Assembly (NCBI RefSeq): GCF_014199535.1
Contig: NZ_JACHNV010000003.1
Coordinates: forward strand, 62,001-126,000
Direction of reading: 5' to 3'
Origin: Hymenobacter latericoloratus
GTDB lineage: Bacteria; Bacteroidota; Bacteroidia; Cytophagales; Hymenobacteraceae
Length of the DNA stretch: 64,000 bases
Below the pieces are notes generated by a model that was given only the letters and a program-made list of their open reading frames with translations, searched no databases and was not told the origin of the DNA. Of the stretch, positions 27,223-35,883 are shown piece after piece. A program made the position numbers and the translations under genes. Every line of letters starts with the position of its first letter. Position 1 is the stretch's first letter.

Positions 27223-28362
27223 ATGACGGCTAAGCAGCTCGTTGGCAAGCTACACCTCTGGCTCGGACTCGCGTCCGGGCTAGTGGTGTTTATTGTAAGC
27301 ATCACGGGGGCCATCTTCGTTTTCCAGGATGAAATCCGGGACCTGACCGAGCCCTGGCGCAAAGTGGAGGCCCGGGCTATGGCGCCGGTGCTGCCCTCGC
27401 GCCTGCAAGCCGCCGCCCTGGCCGCCCACCCCGATGTTGCCAGCCAGGACACCTGGGTAACCTATTTCGGGCCCGCGCGCTCGGCTACCGTGTTCTTTAC
27501 CACCAAGGCCGGGGCGCCCACCCAGGTGTACCTGAACCCCTACACCGCCGAGGTGCTGCACGAGCACGACCTGCGCACCCACTTCTTTGCGGTGGTGCAG
27601 GAAATCCACATGACCCTGCTGCTGCCCGAGGCCATTGCCAAATGGGTAGTGGGTGGCGCCGTCCTGATTTTCGTGGTGATGCTTATTACCGGCCTCGTGC
27701 TGTGGTGGCCCAAGCGCAAGCAGGAGCGTAAGCAGCGCTTCACCATTAAGTGGGGTGCCCGGTGGCGGCGCGTGAACTATGATCTGCACAACGTGCTGGG
27801 CTTTTACGCCGCCAGCATGGGGCTGCTACTGGCCCTGACGGGCCTGTTCATGATTTTTCCTTCGGTGCTGACGCCCATTGCCTACGTGGCTAACGGCGGC
27901 AAAACCTACCCCCAGGACCTGATAACGGCCAAAGTAGACACGTTGCAGCCTGTGGCCGCGGCAGCCCTGCCCGTCCGCGACGTTATCTACCAAGCGGCCC
28001 GCCGCCGCTCGCCCCAGGCCGAAATGATTCTGCTGGGCCCCACCGGCACCGGCAAGCAGCCCGCCTACTGCTGGACTTACCGCCAGGCCCTGCACTACTA
28101 CTACCGCGACGACTACGCCTTCCACCCCGTTTCGGGCCAGGAGCTGCAGGCCAGCCTGCACGACACGAAAAGCGCCGGTACCCGGCTCACGGACATGAAC
28201 TACGACATCCACACCGGCCAGATTCTGGGCCTGGGTGGGAAAACCGTGGCGTTCCTGGCCAGCCTGGTTTCGGCCAGCCTGCCTGTAACCGGCACCATTA
28301 TCTGGTGGGGGCGGCGTAATAAAAAGAAAAAGCCCCGGAAGCGGCAGGTGCAGGTTGCCTGA
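27223..28362 (+). CDS. PepSY-associated transmembrane protein
   Basis: The 379-residue protein has the N-terminal helix HLWLGLASGLVVFIVSITGAIF with its histidine, a periplasmic PepSY-like domain (about 50-125), a helix with a double histidine-containing region (EIHMTLLLPEAIAKWVVGG), then ITGLVLWWPKRK and further helices. The family includes PiuB-type proteins associated with ferric siderophore uptake and sometimes with ferric reductase. It begins 19 bases after the receptor, in the same operon. Located in the inner membrane. Confidence 0.85.
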   Translation: MTAKQLVGKLHLWLGLASGLVVFIVSITGAIFVFQDEIRDLTEPWRKVEARAMAPVLPSRLQAAALAAHPDVASQDTWVTYFGPARSATVFFTTKAGAPTQVYLNPYTAEVLHEHDLRTHFFAVVQEIHMTLLLPEAIAKWVVGGAVLIFVVMLITGLVLWWPKRKQERKQRFTIKWGARWRRVNYDLHNVLGFYAASMGLLLALTGLFMIFPSVLTPIAYVANGGKTYPQDLITAKVDTLQPVAAAALPVRDVIYQAARRRSPQAEMILLGPTGTGKQPAYCWTYRQALHYYYRDDYAFHPVSGQELQASLHDTKSAGTRLTDMNYDIHTGQILGLGGKTVAFLASLVSASLPVTGTIIWWGRRNKKKKPRKRQVQVA

Positions 28363-28409
28363 GCAGGCGGGGGTAGGGCGCTGCCGCCGCAATGCAATGA
28401 TAATAAGCC

Positions 28410-28439
28410 AAAAAGCTGGGCCCAGGGGTCCGGCTTTTT
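28410..28439 (+). terminator. Rho-independent terminator after the PepSY gene
   Basis: The stem AAAAAGC.. to ..GCTTTTT (28410-28439) contains an inner GGGCC/GGTCC pairing and ends in a T-run. It closes the iron receptor-PepSY operon. The palindromic repeat starts 17 bases later. Confidence 0.65.
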
Positions 28440-28455
28440 AGTTGGTGTGAAAACC

Positions 28456-28573
28456 AAACCGTCTGTCATCCTGAGCGCAGCGAAGGACCTTGTCACGTTA
28501 AAACGAGCCGTTAATACGTCTATTGTTCTACCGTGACAAGGTCCTTCGCTGCGCTCAGGATGACAGACGGTTT
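28456..28573. repeat. Palindromic repeat (C) with perfect 42-base arms
   Basis: The arms at 28456-28497 and 28532-28573 are perfect inverses over 42 bases, around a 34-base spacer. They contain GTCATCCTGAGC and GCGAAGGACCTT, the same words as the inner palindrome of repeat B at 18492. It fills the convergent gap between the PepSY gene and the symporter gene. Confidence 0.88.
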
Positions 28574-28588
28574 ACGCCAGAAACTAGC

Positions 28589-29632
28589 TTACTGCCTACC
28601 ATCAGCCTCCCTACCCATGCGCTGGGTCATCATGCTGGCCAGAATGATTTGCAGGGCGTGGTAGAGCATGAGGGGTAGCAGCAGGAGGCCCGTGGCGGCG
28701 GTGGCCGGGAATAGGAGGCTGGCCATCACGCTGCCGTGCACCAACGATTTTTTGGAGCCGCAGAACAGGGCCGTAATCCGGTCTTCGCGCGAGAAGCCCA
28801 GTACCCGGCTCAGGCCCCACACCACCCCGAAAATAGCCAGGTACAGCCCTACCATGCCCAGGCCCAGCAGCACAATGTCCTGGGCGGCGTAGCTGCGGAA
28901 AATACCCTCGGCAAACGACTCGCAGAAGGCCGTAAAGACAATTAGCAGAATCACGACCTGGTCGGAGATGCGCAGGGTGCCCTTGTGGTGCTCGGCAAAA
29001 GCCCCGAAGCGGCGGTTGAGCAGCACGCCCGCCACCACCGGCAGAATCACCTGCCAGGTCAGGCTCAGGGCCAGGCCCCAGAGGTGGCCGCCATCGGCGG
29101 ACGTGTGCAGGAACAGGCTGGTCCAGAGCGGGGTGAGCAGGATGCCCAGCAAGCTGCTGATGCTGGCGTTAAAAATAGCGGCTGGCAGGTTGCCCCGCGC
29201 AATGCTCACCATCACCACGGAGGTAGAAACCGTGCTGGGCAGCGTGCACAGAAAGAAAATGCTCTGCCACAGCTGCTCGCCCTTCAGCCCCGCAAACAGG
29301 GGCCGGGCCAGCAGCGCCAGCACCGGAAAGGCCACGAACGTAATCAGCTGCACCACCACGTGCAGGCGCCAGTTGCGCAGGCCGGCCTTTAGCTTGTCGA
29401 GGCTCAGGCGCAGCCCGTAGAAAAAGAAAATCAGTGCCACGCCGGCCGTGGTAATGGCTTTCCACGGAATCGGGCTGGCCTTGCTGCCTACGTCTGGAAT
29501 CAGGTACGCCAGCACCACCGCGCCAAGCAGCCCCAGCAGAAACCAGTCGAGCAGGCCCGCCCGACGGAGCAGGGCCAGGAAACGGTTTTCAGAAGGGTTT
29601 GGGGGCAGAAGGGGGGTAGGAGATGAAGCCAT
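28589..29632 (-). CDS. Bile acid:sodium symporter family protein (YfeH/SLC10A7-like)
   Basis: The 347-residue protein from ATG 29632 has about ten transmembrane segments with a FYGLRLSLDKLKAGLRNW loop and LPSTVSTSVVMVSIARGNLPAA, a conserved motif of the BASS family, here closest to YfeH/SLC10A7-type proteins. A longer in-frame start would read through the terminator hairpin at 29646-29678, so I reject it. Between two iron genes its role may be sodium-coupled transport of an organic acid or siderophore-related substrate; that is inference. Confidence 0.8.
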   Translation of the reverse strand: MASSPTPLLPPNPSENRFLALLRRAGLLDWFLLGLLGAVVLAYLIPDVGSKASPIPWKAITTAGVALIFFFYGLRLSLDKLKAGLRNWRLHVVVQLITFVAFPVLALLARPLFAGLKGEQLWQSIFFLCTLPSTVSTSVVMVSIARGNLPAAIFNASISSLLGILLTPLWTSLFLHTSADGGHLWGLALSLTWQVILPVVAGVLLNRRFGAFAEHHKGTLRISDQVVILLIVFTAFCESFAEGIFRSYAAQDIVLLGLGMVGLYLAIFGVVWGLSRVLGFSREDRITALFCGSKKSLVHGSVMASLLFPATAATGLLLLPLMLYHALQIILASMMTQRMGREADGRQ

Positions 29633-29645
29633 AGAAGCACAAAAT

Positions 29646-29678
29646 AAAAGCGTCAGGCTGAAGTAGCCTGACGCTTTT
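29646..29678. terminator. Bidirectional rho-independent terminator
   Basis: Perfect 14-base stem, AAAAGCGTCAGGCT (29646-29659) and inverse (29665-29678), with a 5-base loop and T-run on both strands. It separates the PepSY gene 29719-31086 from the symporter gene, both on the minus strand. Confidence 0.9.
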
Positions 29679-29718
29679 TGCAAGTACGGACGCGTAACGC
29701 CCGGGTTATAGCCCGGCC

Positions 29719-31086
29719 TTATACGGCCGTAGCCAGCTTGCGCTCCTTCTTCCGGGCCTTACGCAGGCGGTTCAGCCACAGAATGGTGCCCGTGATGGGA
29801 AACGTGAAGCCCAGTACGCACACAATCAGGCTGATAACCTTGGACGGCCAGCCCCAGATAGAGCCCGTGTGCACGGGCTTAAATAGGCCGCGCACCCGCT
29901 GGCCGAGGCTGCGCTGCTCGTAGGTCTGCTGGCTAAGCACCTGGCCCGAGTACTGGTCGAGGTAGGTTTCGTCGGTGGCGTTTTCGTAGCTGGCATTGGG
30001 GCGCAGGGTAGCTACCCGAATGCTACCGGTAGGCTCCTTGGGCAGCTGCAGGGAGTAGTACACCGAAGTGGGCGCCAATGCGCGGGCCCGGGCCAGGGCC
30101 GCGTCGGGCGTGAGGCCGGGGGTAGGCGCTACTTCCGGGGTAGCAGTGGTTTCGGGGGCGGCGGCGGGGGTAGGGGCCGACGCTACGGCCGGGGCGCCCG
30201 GCACTACAGAAACCGGCGGCTCGGGGCGCTGCATGGGCGAGTTGGTCACGGCGTAGATGCCCTTGTTAAACCACTCAAACGACCAGGCCAGGCCCGTGAA
30301 GGCAAATACAAACAGGAACAACGCCGAGTAGAAGCCCAGCACAATGTGCAAATCGTGGTTGAGGCGCTTCCAGCCCCCGCTCCACTTCACCCGCAGGCGC
30401 TGCTTCAGGGCCTTGCGGGTAGCGGGCCACCAGAGCACAATGCCGGTGATGATGATGAACAGAAACATCACGGTGCACACGCCCACCACCAGCTTGCCGA
30501 TGGGGCCGCCCACCATGCCGCGGTGCAGAGCCATCATGGTGAAGAAGAAGGTTTCGCGGTAGTTCAGCTCGCCGGTTACGGCGGCGGTATAGGGGTTCAC
30601 GAACACCACCGGGCCGCGGCCGCCTTCGCCGCCGCCGCCCTTGCCTTCGCCTTTACCTTCTTTGCCGCCTCGCTCGCCCCGGCCTTCTCCCTGTCCGCCT
30701 TCGGGGCGGCGTTCTTCTCCCTGCGGGGTTTTGCCAGCTTCCATGCGGCCTCCTGCCGCTCCTTTGCCTTCGCCCTTGTGCTCACCACCGGGGCCACCGG
30801 GGGCGCCAGCCAGGTTAACCTCCACGGTGCGGGTAGGGTCGGCGTACACTTTCACGCCCGTAATTTTCGCATCGGGCTTGTAGGCTTTCACGGCGGCCGT
30901 GAGGCGGTCCAGGGGCAGGGCGGGGGTAGCGGCGGCCGGCGCGGCCACGAAGTAACGCTCCGGGTGCCAGGCCTGCTCCAGCTCTTTCTCGAAAACGAGC
31001 ACGGCGCCCGTCAGGCAGACCACGGCAATAATCAGCCCCGAAACCAGGCTGAGGTAGAGGTGAATGTTGCGGAAGAAGATTTTCAT
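29719..31086 (-). CDS. PepSY-associated transmembrane protein with low-complexity insert
   Basis: The 455-residue protein (ATG 31086) has the family's N-terminal helix NIHLYLSLVSGLIIAVVCLT, a PepSY region with KITGVKVYADPTRT, a membrane core with ALHRGMVGG and ITGIVLWWPATRKALKQRL, and C-terminal helices. Two inserts stand out: a Gly/Glu/Lys/Arg-rich stretch at about residues 94-158 (begins AGAPGGPGGEHK), highly charged and disordered, and an Ala/Pro/Thr-rich linker after the third helix. Both are expected to lie in the periplasm. It works with receptor 31227-33791, which lies upstream on the same strand. Confidence 0.85.
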   Translation of the reverse strand: MKIFFRNIHLYLSLVSGLIIAVVCLTGAVLVFEKELEQAWHPERYFVAAPAAATPALPLDRLTAAVKAYKPDAKITGVKVYADPTRTVEVNLAGAPGGPGGEHKGEGKGAAGGRMEAGKTPQGEERRPEGGQGEGRGERGGKEGKGEGKGGGGEGGRGPVVFVNPYTAAVTGELNYRETFFFTMMALHRGMVGGPIGKLVVGVCTVMFLFIIITGIVLWWPATRKALKQRLRVKWSGGWKRLNHDLHIVLGFYSALFLFVFAFTGLAWSFEWFNKGIYAVTNSPMQRPEPPVSVVPGAPAVASAPTPAAAPETTATPEVAPTPGLTPDAALARARALAPTSVYYSLQLPKEPTGSIRVATLRPNASYENATDETYLDQYSGQVLSQQTYEQRSLGQRVRGLFKPVHTGSIWGWPSKVISLIVCVLGFTFPITGTILWLNRLRKARKKERKLATAV

Positions 31087-31118
31087 GGGGCTAAAATACA
31101 AGGCGGGACGTCGGGCGA

Positions 31119-31161
31119 AAACCCGGAAGGTGGCTAGTTGCAGCCAGCACCTTCCGGGTTT
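31119..31161. terminator. Hairpin between receptor and PepSY gene
   Basis: Stem AAACCCGGAAGGTG (31119-31132) and inverse (31148-31161) with a 15-base loop. The minus strand reads GGGTTTTCGCC after the stem, so it could terminate or attenuate transcription between the TonB receptor and the PepSY protein. Confidence 0.7.
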
Positions 31162-31226
31162 CCTTTTCACTCACTTTTTGTTCGGCCAGCAAGGTCAGGT
31201 TCTTCAACCCGGCTGCCGTTAGGCGC

Positions 31227-33791
31227 TTACAGGCGGTAGCCCAGGGTAGCCGCGAAGTTGCGCGGGGCAATGGGGTTCACGCTGTTGTCGTCGTGCATGT
31301 TGTAGCTTAGCTCGTTGAGCAGGTTGGCCAGCTTCACGCGCACCGAGAACCGGTCGTAGCTGTAGCCCAGTGAGGCGTCCAGCTGCATGTAGTTCGGGAT
31401 GGTAATGAACTGGTTGGCATCGGCGCCGGTAGCCCAGGGCTTGCCGTCGGCGGGGTTAACCAGGCGCGGGTTGCGGCCGGCCAGCTTATCGCCCACGTAG
31501 TAGGTCGTGATGCCCGCCGTCAGGCCCCGCAAGAACCCGTTGTCGCCGAAGGTGCTGCCGAAGTTGTAGAACAGGCTGAGGTTGGCCGTGTGGGCGGGGT
31601 TGTAGCGCAGGCGGCTGCCGTTTTCGAAGATGTTGCTGTTCGTGTACGCCGTGTGGTTGTAGCTGTAGCCGGCAATAAACGACAGCCCGTACATCGGCTT
31701 GCTCTGGATATCCACCTCCACGCCCTTGCTCGTCACCTCGCCGGCCAGCTCCTGGGGGCTGGTGGAGAACTGGGTGGTAAAGCGCGGGTCGGTGGGCAGT
31801 ACGCTCTGAATCTGGTTGCTGTTGACGATGCGGTAGGCCGTCACGTTCGCCGACAGCGCCCCCTTGAACAGGTCGTTCTTGATGCCTACTTCGTACTGGT
31901 CGATGATGGACGGGGGCAGGGGCTGGCCGTTGAGGTCAACGGCCGTGTTGCTCTGCGGGGTAAACGAGTTGGAGTACGAGGCGAACAGGGCCGTCGTCTT
32001 GATGGGCTGGTACACTACCCCCAGGCGGGGCGAGAAGGCGTCATCGTAGCGGCGGTTGTTCACCAGCTGGCCGGCCAGGGGGCCATTCTTGTTGGTGCCC
32101 GAGCGGTTGGCGGCCGTGTTGTAGTAGTACAGGTCGCTGGGGGTTTCCTGGTAGCTCCAGCGAATGCCGGCCAGCACCTTCACCTTCTCCGAGACGCTAA
32201 GCAAATCCTGGGCGTAGAAGCCGGCCCGGCGGGTGTTGCTCCGGGTGGAAAGGTTGCGCACCAGGTCCCCAAAGCCCCCGATTCGCTCCTTGGGCTGGGC
32301 TACCACCTTGTTGCGGTCCAGGATGTTGATGGCGTCGTAGGCCGTAACGCTGGTGCGCGAGTTGGTGGCCGAGGTCGGGCCGGAGTAGGCCAGCGTGTTG
32401 GTCAGGTACTGGTCGGCATCGGCGCCCACCAGCACGGTGTGCTCCAGGGCGCCGGTGCGGAACTTGCCCGTCAGGTCCAGCTGGGCCAGGAAGTAGTTTT
32501 CGTTGGTTTCAGTGCGCTGCAGGCTGCGGGTCAGGTCGCCGTAGGTAGCGGCGGCGGCGCTGGCCACCGGGCGGCTGGCGCTGCGCAGCTCGTTGTTGTA
32601 GCGCTGGTAGCCGGCTACCCCCCTAATCTGCCAGGTATCGTTCAGGCGGCTGGTGAGGGTAGCGGTGGTGCTGGTTTGTTGGGTGGCGTTGTTGGCCCCG
32701 GACACGTTCAAAAAGCGGCTCCGCGACTCCTGAACCTGGTAGTTGATGGCCCCGATGCCGAAGTCGGGCGTGCGGTTGTCGCGTAGGTAGTCGCCTTCCA
32801 GCACCAGGGTGGTCTTGGGCGTGAGGGTGAACAGCAGGGAAGGGTTCACGTACACCCGGTCCGACTTCACCTCGTCGCGGAAGCTGTTGCCCTGCTCGTA
32901 GGTGCCGTTCAGGCGGAAGGCCACGTTTTCGCTGTTGCCCACGGCCCCGTACACGTCCACCATGGGCTTCCAGAAGCCGAAGCTGCCCACGCGCAGGCCC
33001 ACCGAGCCGCCGCGCTCAAACTGCGGCTTCTTGGTGACCAGGTTCAGCACGCCGCCCGCGGCCACGTTGCCGTACAGAATGGCCGCGCTGCCTTTCAGCA
33101 CTTCCATGCGCTCCAGGGAGCTGGCCTCGGGCATCACGCCGTTGTTGAAGCGCACCCCGTTCTTGAAGGTATTGTTGCTGCCGTAGGCAAAGCCCCGGCT
33201 GCCCAGCTCTTCTTGGGTGCCGCCGGTGGTGCTGGTCACGTACAGGCCGCTCACGTTCACCAGGGCATCAGAAAGGCGCAGTACCTGCTGCTGCTCCAGC
33301 ACCTGGCGCTCCACCGTCACGGCGCTCTGGGGCAAATCCAGGGAGGCTACGGGCAGCTTGCTCACGCTGGTGGGGCGCTCGTTCAGGCTACGGTTGCCGG
33401 TTACGGTTACTTCGCTCAGCTGCTGGCTGCTCTGGGCCAGCGTAAACGAGGACAGGGTAGTGGTTTCGCCGGCCGCCACTGTTACGCTCAGCTCCTGCGT
33501 GGTGTAGCCCAGGCTGCTCACTACCAGCTGGTAAGAGCCGGCCGGCGCCGAAAGGCGGAAAGAGCCATCCGTGTTCGTCGTCGTGCCGAAGGAAGTGCCT
33601 TTCAAGGCCACCGTCACGCCTTCTACCGGCAGGCCTTTCTCGTCTTTTACTACCCCGGCCAAACGGCCGCGCTGGGCGGTTTCATCACCGGTATGTTTGG
33701 TAGTAGCCGGGCCATTATCACCGCTGAGGGAGGTAGCAAAGCCAGTAACCGGGAGAGAAAGCAGCAGCAGAAGGGGGAGAGGTCGGGCCAT
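31227..33791 (-). CDS. TonB-dependent siderophore receptor (FhuA-like)
   Basis: The 854-residue receptor has a signal peptide, a carboxypeptidase-like beta-sandwich (about 40-120: GVVKDEKGLPVEGVTVALKG), a plug with LSDALVNVSGLYV and LERMEVLKGSAAILYG, and a barrel ending in ATLGYRL. It resembles ferrichrome/hydroxamate receptors by plug motif, but the substrate is not proven. Fur-like boxes at 33810 and 33847 suggest iron repression. The PepSY gene follows on the same strand. Confidence 0.9.
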   Translation of the reverse strand: MARPLPLLLLLSLPVTGFATSLSGDNGPATTKHTGDETAQRGRLAGVVKDEKGLPVEGVTVALKGTSFGTTTNTDGSFRLSAPAGSYQLVVSSLGYTTQELSVTVAAGETTTLSSFTLAQSSQQLSEVTVTGNRSLNERPTSVSKLPVASLDLPQSAVTVERQVLEQQQVLRLSDALVNVSGLYVTSTTGGTQEELGSRGFAYGSNNTFKNGVRFNNGVMPEASSLERMEVLKGSAAILYGNVAAGGVLNLVTKKPQFERGGSVGLRVGSFGFWKPMVDVYGAVGNSENVAFRLNGTYEQGNSFRDEVKSDRVYVNPSLLFTLTPKTTLVLEGDYLRDNRTPDFGIGAINYQVQESRSRFLNVSGANNATQQTSTTATLTSRLNDTWQIRGVAGYQRYNNELRSASRPVASAAAATYGDLTRSLQRTETNENYFLAQLDLTGKFRTGALEHTVLVGADADQYLTNTLAYSGPTSATNSRTSVTAYDAINILDRNKVVAQPKERIGGFGDLVRNLSTRSNTRRAGFYAQDLLSVSEKVKVLAGIRWSYQETPSDLYYYNTAANRSGTNKNGPLAGQLVNNRRYDDAFSPRLGVVYQPIKTTALFASYSNSFTPQSNTAVDLNGQPLPPSIIDQYEVGIKNDLFKGALSANVTAYRIVNSNQIQSVLPTDPRFTTQFSTSPQELAGEVTSKGVEVDIQSKPMYGLSFIAGYSYNHTAYTNSNIFENGSRLRYNPAHTANLSLFYNFGSTFGDNGFLRGLTAGITTYYVGDKLAGRNPRLVNPADGKPWATGADANQFITIPNYMQLDASLGYSYDRFSVRVKLANLLNELSYNMHDDNSVNPIAPRNFAATLGYRL

Positions 33792-33809
33792 CGGGCGGGG
33801 GCAATCTTG

Positions 33810-33826
33810 TTTAGAACGATTTAAAA
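33810..33826. promoter_or_regulatory. Fur-like box before the second iron receptor
   Basis: TTTAGAAC G ATTTAAAA is an imperfect version of the 8-1-8 palindrome at 24713; the half TTTAGAAC is identical. It lies just downstream of a -7 element (33831-33839) on the minus strand, so the geometry is the same. Confidence 0.55.
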
Positions 33827-33830
33827 CAAT

Positions 33831-33839
33831 GCAAAGCTC
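33831..33839 (-). promoter_or_regulatory. -7 element for the FhuA-like receptor
   Basis: On the minus strand GAGCTTTGC resembles TAnnTTTGC. It is followed by the Fur-like box and leaves a leader of about 30 bases before ATG 33791. Confidence 0.45.
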
Positions 33840-33846
33840 GGCTCTA

Positions 33847-33862
33847 TTTAGATAGATTCAAA
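33847..33862. promoter_or_regulatory. Second Fur-like half-palindrome
   Basis: TTTAGAT A GATTCAAA is a weak palindrome similar to the box at 24656, upstream of the promoter. Two boxes around one promoter repeat the arrangement seen at 24656/24713. Confidence 0.4.
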
Positions 33863-33928
33863 ACAGTTCTTTAGAAATATTCTACCCTTGGTTTAAGGCT
33901 TTTGAAAATCAGAATGATACCCAACAAA

Positions 33929-33962
33929 AAACCCAACGCGAGCAGGGCTTTGCGTTGGGTTT
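33929..33962 (-). terminator. Rho-independent terminator of the monooxygenase gene
   Basis: Stem AAACCCAACGC (33929-33939) and inverse (33952-33962), 12-base loop; the minus strand continues into TTTTTTGTTGGG. It lies 34 bases after the stop of the monooxygenase gene. Confidence 0.8.
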
Positions 33963-33995
33963 ACACGATAGATAAGGGGTAGGCAGGGCAGCGCG

Positions 33996-35048
33996 CTACC
34001 CTGCTACGGCAGTCTGCGCGGCTGCTACCCCCACTGGCAAGGCAAAAGCCTCCGCCAGCAACTCGTAGGAGCGCAGGCGGTCATCAAAGTCATGGGTGAT
34101 GGTAACAGCTACCACCTCGTCCACGGCATAGTCGGCGGCCAGGGCCAGCAGGTCGGCCTTTACCTTATCGGGCGTGCCGCTGATGATACGCTGGTGGTGG
34201 TAGGCCAGGCGGTGCAGCAGATCGGCCGAGAGGTTCTTCAGATTTACTTTCTCCACGGCATCAATGGGCGAGTAGTTGCCGGTTTCCAGCTTTAGCATCT
34301 GCAGGGCCAGGTTGTCGGCCAGGGCCTGGGCGTAGCCGGCCGTATCGGCGCACACTACAAATATGGCCACATTGGCCTGGGGCGCGGCCAGCTCGGCGGA
34401 AGGCTTGAACCGGTCGCGGTACAGCTTCATAAGCTTGGGGCCGCTGTTGGGGTTGATGAAATGGGCGAACGAGAAGGCGGCGCCCGCCTCCGCCGCAAAC
34501 AAGCCGCTTTGGCCGCTGGAGCTGAGCAGCCACAGCTCGGGCTGGGTATCAGCGAAAGGCGCGGCTTTCACGGTGGCGTGAATGGTATCGGCCACTACCT
34601 CGTCGCGCAGGTAGGCCCGCAGGTCCATGAGCTGCTCGGCGAAGTCCTCGTCGCTGAAGGTGTTGTGCGGGTTGAGGGCGTGGGCCGTGATGCGGTCGGA
34701 GCCCGGAGCGCGCCCGATGCCCAGGTCGATGCGGCCGGGGTAGAGGGTTTCGAGCAGACGAAAGTTCTCGGCCACCTTCAGGGCCGAGTAATGGGGTAGC
34801 ATCACCCCACCCGAGCCCAGCCGGATGCGGTCGGTTTCGGCCCCGAGGCGGGCCAGCAGCACCTCCGGCGCCGAGCCGGCCAGGGTATTGGTATTGTGGT
34901 GCTCCGACACCCAGAAGCGGGTAAAGCCCCGCTGGTCGGCCAGGCGGGCCAGCTCCAGGGTGTGCTGCAGGGCCTCGCGCGGGGTGCGGCCCACCGGCAC
35001 CGGCGACTGGTCGAGGACGCTGAGATGTATGGTCGAAGAAGTTTTCAT
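33996..35048 (-). CDS. LLM-class flavin-dependent monooxygenase
   Basis: The 350-residue protein from ATG 35048 begins TIHLSVLDQSPVPVGRTPREA, has FTRFWVSEHHNTNTLAGSAPE and GRAPGSDRITAHALN, and ends in a VVAVTITHDFDDRLRSYELLAE segment. These are hallmarks of the alkanal-monooxygenase-like (luciferase-like) family using FMNH2 or F420. The catalytic histidine is probably in SEHH. An upstream extension of 73 residues is compositionally non-coding and is rejected. Substrate unknown. Confidence 0.87.
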   Translation of the reverse strand: MKTSSTIHLSVLDQSPVPVGRTPREALQHTLELARLADQRGFTRFWVSEHHNTNTLAGSAPEVLLARLGAETDRIRLGSGGVMLPHYSALKVAENFRLLETLYPGRIDLGIGRAPGSDRITAHALNPHNTFSDEDFAEQLMDLRAYLRDEVVADTIHATVKAAPFADTQPELWLLSSSGQSGLFAAEAGAAFSFAHFINPNSGPKLMKLYRDRFKPSAELAAPQANVAIFVVCADTAGYAQALADNLALQMLKLETGNYSPIDAVEKVNLKNLSADLLHRLAYHHQRIISGTPDKVKADLLALAADYAVDEVVAVTITHDFDDRLRSYELLAEAFALPVGVAAAQTAVAG

Positions 35049-35103
35049 GGCAGAAGAGTAACAGCTACCATAACCGCCGGGCGGCCGGGTTAGTTTGCCG
35101 CCG

Positions 35104-35745
35104 CTACTCCGCGCATTCCAGGGCCGCCACGTCGGCGGCGTTGAGCAGGGCCAGGTGGCGGGTGATTTTCTCGGCCGGCCAGTCCCACCACGCCAGGCGG
35201 TTGAGGCGGGCAATGGTGTCCTCATCGAAGCGGTAGCGGACCAGCTGGGCGGGGTTGCCGGCCACAATGGCGTAATCGGGCACGTCGCGGGTTACCACGG
35301 CCTTGGTAGCCACCACCGCCCCGTTCCCGATGCGCACCCCGGGCATGATGGTGGCCTCGTGCCCCATCCAGACGTCGTGGCCCACCACAGTGTCGCCCTT
35401 CGAGGGGTACTTGTCCCGGATATCGACGCCCGCCATCAGCTGCTCCCAGCCGCCCCCGAAAATGGCGAAGGGGAAGGTGGAAACCGGAGCGGTTTCGTGG
35501 TTGCCGCCGTTCATGATGAACTTCACCCCCGAAGCCAGGGCACAGAACTTCCCGATAATCAGCCGGTCGCCAATGAAATCGAAGTGGTAGAGCACGTTCC
35601 GCTCGAAGTTGGCCGCATCGTCCAAGTCGTCATAGTAGGTGTAGTCGCCGACGATGATGTTGGACCGGGTGATGCTGTTTTTCAGGAACACCAGCTTGCG
35701 GTGGTGGGGTAGGGGGTGCAGGGTAGCGGGGTCGGGGCCGTGCAT
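35104..35745 (-). CDS. Vat-type streptogramin A acetyltransferase
   Basis: The 213-residue left-handed beta-helix protein closely follows the xenobiotic acetyltransferase pattern: VGDYTYYDD near the start, YHFDFIGDRLIIGKFCAL, IMNGGNHETAPVSTFPF with the catalytic His (H83), then GHDVWMGHEATIMPGVRIGNGAVVA hexapeptide repeats (cited in part) and WWDWP near the end. Such enzymes acetylate streptogramin A or similar molecules with acetyl-CoA. A -7-like TATCTTTAC lies about 25 bases upstream on its strand. Resistance in the host is likely intrinsic, not proven. Confidence 0.85.
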   Translation of the reverse strand: MHGPDPATLHPLPHHRKLVFLKNSITRSNIIVGDYTYYDDLDDAANFERNVLYHFDFIGDRLIIGKFCALASGVKFIMNGGNHETAPVSTFPFAIFGGGWEQLMAGVDIRDKYPSKGDTVVGHDVWMGHEATIMPGVRIGNGAVVATKAVVTRDVPDYAIVAGNPAQLVRYRFDEDTIARLNRLAWWDWPAEKITRHLALLNAADVAALECAE

Positions 35746-35883
35746 AGGAAGTCAGCAAAAAGTCGGCGTAAAGATAGATTGGCGCGTAGCTGCGGAGCGG
35801 CAGGTACCACCTTTTCTGGTGGCGGCGCGCACAAAATCCGGGTAAGATGGCGCACGCGTAGAAGTCTGCCGGCCGGCGTGCGC

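Noticed and set aside
34993..35267. N-terminal extension of the luciferase-like monooxygenase
   Set aside because: It overlaps the upstream Vat-type gene on the same strand in a different frame and is Pro/Arg/Trp-rich, unlike the family.
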